Shown here: in pieces, positions 40,001-43,209 of the stretch | Layout: each line of letters starts with the position of its first letter | Numbering within the stretch: the first letter of the stretch is position 1 | From: a virus | Length of the DNA stretch: 43,209 nt | Virus record (IMG/VR): IMGVR_UViG_3300037264_004848 | Location: 1-43,209 of that record | Direction: 5' to 3' (one strand) | The notes under the pieces: generated by a model | Told to the model about the DNA's origin: nothing | What the model saw: the letters and a program-made list of their open reading frames with translations, nothing else | Database searches by the model: none | Translations under genes and position numbers: made by a program

Positions 40001-43000
40001 GAAGCACTCCGAGATCAGCAGCAACGCGAGCATCGCGGACGCGATCGTGGTGAAGAAGCCCGAGCCCGAGCTCGAGTACGAAGAGCCGCAGCACGCGGGC
40101 GCGCTCGCCCCGAGTCCAGAAGTCCCCGTCCCGAGCGGCTTGCCGCTCCAGCAGATCACGCAGGTCAAGGAGCTCGAGGCGCTCAAGCCCGGCGCCGTCG
40201 TCCTGTTCGCTCATACTCAAGCCGGCTGGCAGGGGATCTATGAGAAGCAGCCAGACTACGGCTGGAAGTCGAGTAAGACCGGTGCGATCTTTACCCCAGA
40301 TCAGTTCGCTGTGCTCTTCGCGGATGGCAAGATCAGCCTCGTCCACGATCCCGGCAACGTTATCTCCGCTCCAGAACCCAAGCCGGAGCCCCAAGTCCCG
40401 AAGACGGCCCTCCAGACCAGCCAGCATCCCGCGAGCGAGTGGTCGAAGATGGACTTCTGGCTGAAGCTCGCCGATGAGGCGAAGAAGGGGGTCAGCTGGA
40501 TCGCGCTCTGGAAGCACGACGATGATGACTACTCAGTCACGCCGAACCCGGAGTGGGTGCAGCACGGGACGAGCAAGCCGTTCTTGATCCAGTACCCCAC
40601 GGGGGGCACTCCCGTCCCGTCCGTCATCAGCATCCCGACCGAGCTTCCCGGGATCCCGTCGTTCATCGACAAGGTCGGCGTTCCGCTCCACCTAGCCAAG
40701 ACGCCGGCCAAGAGTCCAGAAGCCAAGACCGAACCAGGCGCGAGCAACTGGGCCTGGTTCGAGGGCAAGGACGAGACCGAGGTGAAGGGGCACCTGATCG
40801 GCCTCCCGGTCGGCGCGCAGATCAAGTTCACCAGCGAGGCGGGTGGCAGCACCTACGCGTGGACCGCGACCAAGACCTCGGGCCTCGAGTTCAGCTGGGT
40901 GATGCAGGGCGCAGGCACTCCGGCCGTGCAGTCACCGAACCAGTTCCCGATCGACGGCTTGTCCAAGCTGATCGCCTTCGCCCACGACAAGGGCGGCGCG
41001 GGCGGCAAGTACCAGTACCACTCGGCCCCCGAGGCAGCTCCGACCGTCCCGAAGTCAGCGTACGCGACGAAGGTGCACGCGGAGCTCCCGGTCAAGGGCG
41101 CGATCGGGCCGCAGCTCGCGAAGTCCATCGAGGACATGCAGGCGGTGAAGAACCAGGTCGGCGGCACCGCGGCCGACAAGCCCGCCACCTGGGCGCCCTG
41201 GATCCCGCCCCCCGGCGTCTGGATCGAGGGCTCCTTCCAGGGCAAGCCGGTCTACCTGACCACCGCGGTCTCGGGCTACACCGGCGGCGGAGAGCCGGGC
41301 ACGAAGGTCAAGTTCGCGCTGGTCACCGAGGACGGCACCGTGCACCTCAGCAAGGAGGTCCCGCACGAGATCGCCACCAGCGCCGTGCTCGAGCTGGTCG
41401 ACAAGCTGACCGCTCCGAGCCTCATCACGTCTCAGGGCGTGTTTCCGGGCTTCATCGACAACGTGTTCGCCGCGGGCGAGTCCGCAGCGAGCCTCAAGCC
41501 CGGCCACGTTCCGAGCGCGAATTACCCGCCGACCGCGGCCCCGGGCGACCTCACTCCGGCCCAAAAGACCGGCACCGTCAAGAAGACGATGGCCGCGGGC
41601 GAGTACGTCAAGCCCTTTCTTTCAAAATATCCAGAAGTCAAGCTCAAGAAGGCCGGCAAGGTCGGGCACACCAACATCATCATCGAGAGCCCGTCTGATT
41701 TCGTCTCAGCCAGCCAGGATCTCCAGAAGCTCGCCACCCTGTGCGGCCTGACCATCACCAACAGCGGTGGCGTGCCCGGCAAGTTCTACAGCAGCCCGGT
41801 CATCACCATCAAAGACTCCGACCTCCAGAAGCAGGTCACGGTCGAGGTGGAGGGGATCGAGGCGGCGAGCCAACCACCACCGCAACCGGCCTACCAGAAG
41901 ATCCAGGTCGGGCAGGTGTTCACAGGCAGCAGTCAGGACAAGCAGAACGCGCTCAACGCGCTGCCGGTCGGGGCCGTGGTCGGGGTGCCGCAGGGCGACG
42001 ACGAGTACAAGCACGCGCTGGCGGGCCACGCTTGGATCAAGGACACAAGCGGCGAATGGTCCAAGACGCTGAGCGCTCCGCCAGAGGCCTACGCGTACCC
42101 GAGCCTCGGCTATGTCGCGGGCACGGTCGGCCTCCACCTTCAGTCCCTGCCGGGCGAGCCCGGAAAGAAGTCACCCGACAACTTCGAGACCATGCCGGAG
42201 AGCGTGGCGACGGAGAGCAAGCAGCACCCGAAGAAGCTGTTCGAGAGCTGGTCGCAGAAGAAGATCGCGGAGCACCTCAAGGCGCTGCCGGTCGGCACCA
42301 AGCTGCAAACCAAGAGCGCGACCCACTTCGTCAAGAAGTCGGAGCACGCGTGGACGCACCACTACAACGAGTTCGACGCGGGCATCCAGAAGAACGCGCT
42401 CGGCATCGCGGCGGACGTGCAGCACGCCAAGGGCGCCACGGTCATCCTGCCGGGCATGCCGTCCGCACCGGCGGCACCGAAGGCGAAGCCGATCGCTCCG
42501 TACGTCCCTGACCCGGAGCAACAGAAGAAGATCGAGCAGGCGAAGAAGGTCGCGGAGTGGGCCAAGCAGCACACCGCGATCAGCGCCGAGACGCAGGCTC
42601 ACCTGAGTCACCTCGCGCCGGGCGGCAGCTTCTACGCGAGGGAGGACCTCGCGGCCGGCGTGATCCTCCTCGGTGATGGGACCGAGGGCTGGGCCAAGGA
42701 GATCACCAAGCACGGCATCCCGGCGATCCCGGTCCAGACCCCGCTCGGAACGCTCTTCTCGGTCAGCAAGGAGGTGCTCAAGAAGGCTACTCCGGGCAGC
42801 ACCAAGATTACCGGCCCCGACGGCGTCGAGTACCCGCACGGGACGACCTTCGAGACCACCAGCACGACCCCCACGCTCAAGGAGGCGCTCCAGGGCGAGG
42901 AGGGCTTCAGCAAGCTGGCCGAGCACCTCACCGACAAGAAGCTCACGATGGTGAAGCTCGGGGGCGCGGGTGACGAGCAGAAGAAGAAGGCCGAGCAGCT

Positions 43001-43209
43001 CATCCAGAAGTACGGCATCCCGAACAGCTTCGTGATCAAGGGGACCGCGTACACGATGTTCTCGTGCCCGACGGCGATGCTCCAGCAAGAGGTCGGCAAG
43101 CCGATCGTCGAGGTGAAGGCGAAGGTCCCGCCGCAACCGAAGCCGTTCGTGCCGAAGGCGCTCCCGCTGGCTGGCGGCGCGCTGCTCTCAGGGCAGCCGG
43201 CACCGAACA
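37047..43209 (+). CDS. Giant modular protein with kinase-like domain, open at the right edge
   Basis: Open for 2,054 codons from the GTG at 37047 (ATG 37077 also possible) with no stop before the window ends. Domain order: residues ~93-110 GGKIVGYSKGKPIYAG linker module; ~235-370 a kinase-like domain with FLFKSKDP (possible nucleotide-binding Lys), the catalytic-loop-like LDWLVSNHDSHSGNML (~331-346) and the metal-binding-like VAIDKG (~354-359), the arrangement of HipA/PI4-kinase-like enzymes; then many beta-rich modules of about 70-90 residues separated by Pro/Lys/Ala linkers, several sharing a LPVGT or LPVGA strand and W-containing turns. Probably virion-associated and perhaps ejected. The kinase target is unknown, and the C-terminus is missing. 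Confidence 0.65.
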   Translation, partial: MVKSAHDDPVMSAFFKAAGVKGTKDLTKGSVKLKIPATTMTGTLADQKGKIKFKPQPAHAFEELSKADSTKVAHHTINYGYWKHMPIIARGPKGGKIVGYSKGKPIYAGTHEAEQLAQVHGEHAQHGHVLDKALGLAKDWLKQLGILASVDQAATPSVIRVSPEDGKALSDAFGIHPDSVTTHAATFKYEQLKSHVGHPLKPRPEEMLHYGAKVASGDHEHDPFPDLKTLKLIEAGKFKGSHDNTLWQAPDGRRFLFKSKDPTIARAEEAVSRIARFVLPKKVPAARYVKLHGSDGALIEVLEGHEADPAHQLLDDAFYQTHFADLIQHQVLDWLVSNHDSHSGNMLVQPDGTLVAIDKGQAWKFITKDKLAADYKPPNPSPPIYNRLWELFQQNKILGSPVPYVQEAVNRAAEMSEDQYRALIGPYVATLAGGTEQDPKQIEARLLARFQALRSDWEKFLSKMEGAPVTLSSVQKPVPKEPPPAMIIPLEPVAAPKPKEPVKAPAPFGQKVAGWPVKKGAVTIHHPGSIAPTGWAKGYPGPGFRAEVVYKGKPFQISFDAVGGKLEAFVEYPDGTKANFDSPNKATDSFYLWSNGLPLTMSSTEKKAKKISYSPTKMLQLDKFQAELAGVGLESTKPASSKTVAEIETESPGTQHQAELSAYHVTGAMPDGLVTDPGSLPWDVQNHLKNHAQTKVGPQWEGQLAPGYAVKKQLGDPGKGPVIILASYYSDQGPAYKTWAIAPSGDVDMTGDWIASALPSFIKPAIAAADVQNVTKAKIQNTQTIDEKQGQSPIAEPQPKAKVSEPKIKQATKGPLAAGTVVKVKKKFQDGKEKEIELHALPDGSFSLFVPKDQGTEQTTHKTISSAAKHAWVATKGYGSVANYELGVKKKAPGVNWPFFGLKSAPAPAPAQEAPASLQVTPTAPKEPGEANWEAMPPPQETSWWANQPLGTIVEYSDDAGAKNVATKTVTGWSVSVNGGAPYHEKHSEISSNASIADAIVVKKPEPELEYEEPQHAGALAPSPEVPVPSGLPLQQITQVKELEALKPGAVVLFAHTQAGWQGIYEKQPDYGWKSSKTGAIFTPDQFAVLFADGKISLVHDPGNVISAPEPKPEPQVPKTALQTSQHPASEWSKMDFWLKLADEAKKGVSWIALWKHDDDDYSVTPNPEWVQHGTSKPFLIQYPTGGTPVPSVISIPTELPGIPSFIDKVGVPLHLAKTPAKSPEAKTEPGASNWAWFEGKDETEVKGHLIGLPVGAQIKFTSEAGGSTYAWTATKTSGLEFSWVMQGAGTPAVQSPNQFPIDGLSKLIAFAHDKGGAGGKYQYHSAPEAAPTVPKSAYATKVHAELPVKGAIGPQLAKSIEDMQAVKNQVGGTAADKPATWAPWIPPPGVWIEGSFQGKPVYLTTAVSGYTGGGEPGTKVKFALVTEDGTVHLSKEVPHEIATSAVLELVDKLTAPSLITSQGVFPGFIDNVFAAGESAASLKPGHVPSANYPPTAAPGDLTPAQKTGTVKKTMAAGEYVKPFLSKYPEVKLKKAGKVGHTNIIIESPSDFVSASQDLQKLATLCGLTITNSGGVPGKFYSSPVITIKDSDLQKQVTVEVEGIEAASQPPPQPAYQKIQVGQVFTGSSQDKQNALNALPVGAVVGVPQGDDEYKHALAGHAWIKDTSGEWSKTLSAPPEAYAYPSLGYVAGTVGLHLQSLPGEPGKKSPDNFETMPESVATESKQHPKKLFESWSQKKIAEHLKALPVGTKLQTKSATHFVKKSEHAWTHHYNEFDAGIQKNALGIAADVQHAKGATVILPGMPSAPAAPKAKPIAPYVPDPEQQKKIEQAKKVAEWAKQHTAISAETQAHLSHLAPGGSFYAREDLAAGVILLGDGTEGWAKEITKHGIPAIPVQTPLGTLFSVSKEVLKKATPGSTKITGPDGVEYPHGTTFETTSTTPTLKEALQGEEGFSKLAEHLTDKKLTMVKLGGAGDEQKKKAEQLIQKYGIPNSFVIKGTAYTMFSCPTAMLQQEVGKPIVEVKAKVPPQPKPFVPKALPLAGGALLSGQPAPN

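Larger units (their letters stand above)
24..43009. repeat. Window-wide over-represented heptamer TCCAGAA / TTCTGGA
   Basis: Found by eye; counts are minimum values. TCCAGAA on + begins at 24, 90, 587, 602, 1673, 2015, 2877, 3135, 4791, 5232, 5711, 7585, 7780, 7967, 8276, 9813, 11134, 12446, 12940, 13587, 13665, 13955, 14454, 15727, 16344, 16755, 17314, 18125, 19583, 21034, 23064, 24021, 24515, 24723, 24821, 24836, 25247, 25472, 26627, 27401, 27929, 27992, 28154, 33930, 34396, 34425, 34806, 35127, 35394, 35895, 36114, 38468, 39097, 39358, 39382, 40115, 40370, 40725, 41630, 41722, 41824, 42385, 43003. TTCTGGA on + begins at 3502, 4621, 7885, 8509, 9092, 9829, 10729, 11374, 11443, 16080, 20031, 20732, 21445, 22453, 29692, 31023, 36068, 37432, 38038. 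Most forward copies are preceded by G, C or A and followed by G or C. Most encode Val/Ile/Leu-Gln-Lys, but others fall in different frames or between genes. Function unknown. Confidence 0.85.

Noticed and set aside
1-43209. CRISPR array, tRNA, rRNA, insertion sequence, att site
   Set aside because: Looked for regular spaced repeats, cloverleaf-like sequences, terminal inverted repeats and integrase genes. None seen by eye, though a dedicated tRNA scan could find one I missed.

Overview
The window reads as part of a large, GC-rich tailed-phage (caudoviricete) genome. It has a terminase large subunit, a portal protein carrying an intein, a Mu F/SPP1 gp7-type head protein, a tailspike-like beta-helix, an M15 endolysin and many tightly packed small genes. 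I see no integrase, tRNA, rRNA, transposase or CRISPR array, and no recognisable polymerase, helicase or primase, so replication genes must lie outside. The host is unknown. A phage lipoprotein built from Cys-rich repeats of a type common in Myxococcota, together with high GC, weakly suggests a myxobacterial or related host.

Layout. 1-6.4 kb: overlapping small genes (TerS-like HTH protein, Myb/SANT-like regulators, a possible sliding clamp, M15 endolysin, zinc-ribbon and coiled-coil proteins). 6.4-9.8 kb: ADP-ribosylglycohydrolase, possible MazG-like protein, membrane metzincin, dCTP-deaminase-like enzyme. 9.8-15.7 kb: short accessory genes in ATGA/GTGA-coupled runs, a nested-frame locus at 10.76-11.89 kb and the Cys-rich lipoprotein. 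15.6-18.4 kb: PHP hydrolase and TerL. 18.5-21.4 kb: accessory genes including a small nucleotidyltransferase. 21.4-22.6 kb: the only minus-strand genes, a beta-helix protein and a small membrane protein. 22.7-43.2 kb: the virion block, with three very large multi-domain proteins, an Acb2/Tad1-like candidate, the intein-split portal, a capsid candidate, a MuF-pyrophosphatase-nucleotidyltransferase fusion, and a reading frame of more than 2,050 codons with a kinase-like domain that runs off the right edge.

Two genome-scale signals stand out. (1) The heptamer TCCAGAA/TTCTGGA occurs at least 82 times by eye, against about 3 expected at an assumed 65% GC. It is mostly co-oriented with transcription, including in the minus-strand cassette, and appears in several reading frames and between genes. 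One perfect inverted pair lies over a probable promoter at 9800-9836. It could be a stoperator-like repressor site, a Chi-like or uptake-like sequence, or something undescribed. (2) Six close copies of one sigma70-like promoter drive operons. In four the predicted +1 is exactly the A of the ATG, and in a fifth it is one base away, which points to systematic leaderless mRNAs.

Functionally, the virion proteins look like polyvalent proteins that could carry enzymes into the cell: pyrophosphatase, CCA-adding/poly(A)-polymerase-like transferase and HipA/PI4K-like kinase. The accessory genes include plausible counter-defence functions (ADP-ribosylglycohydrolase, Acb2/Tad1-like protein).
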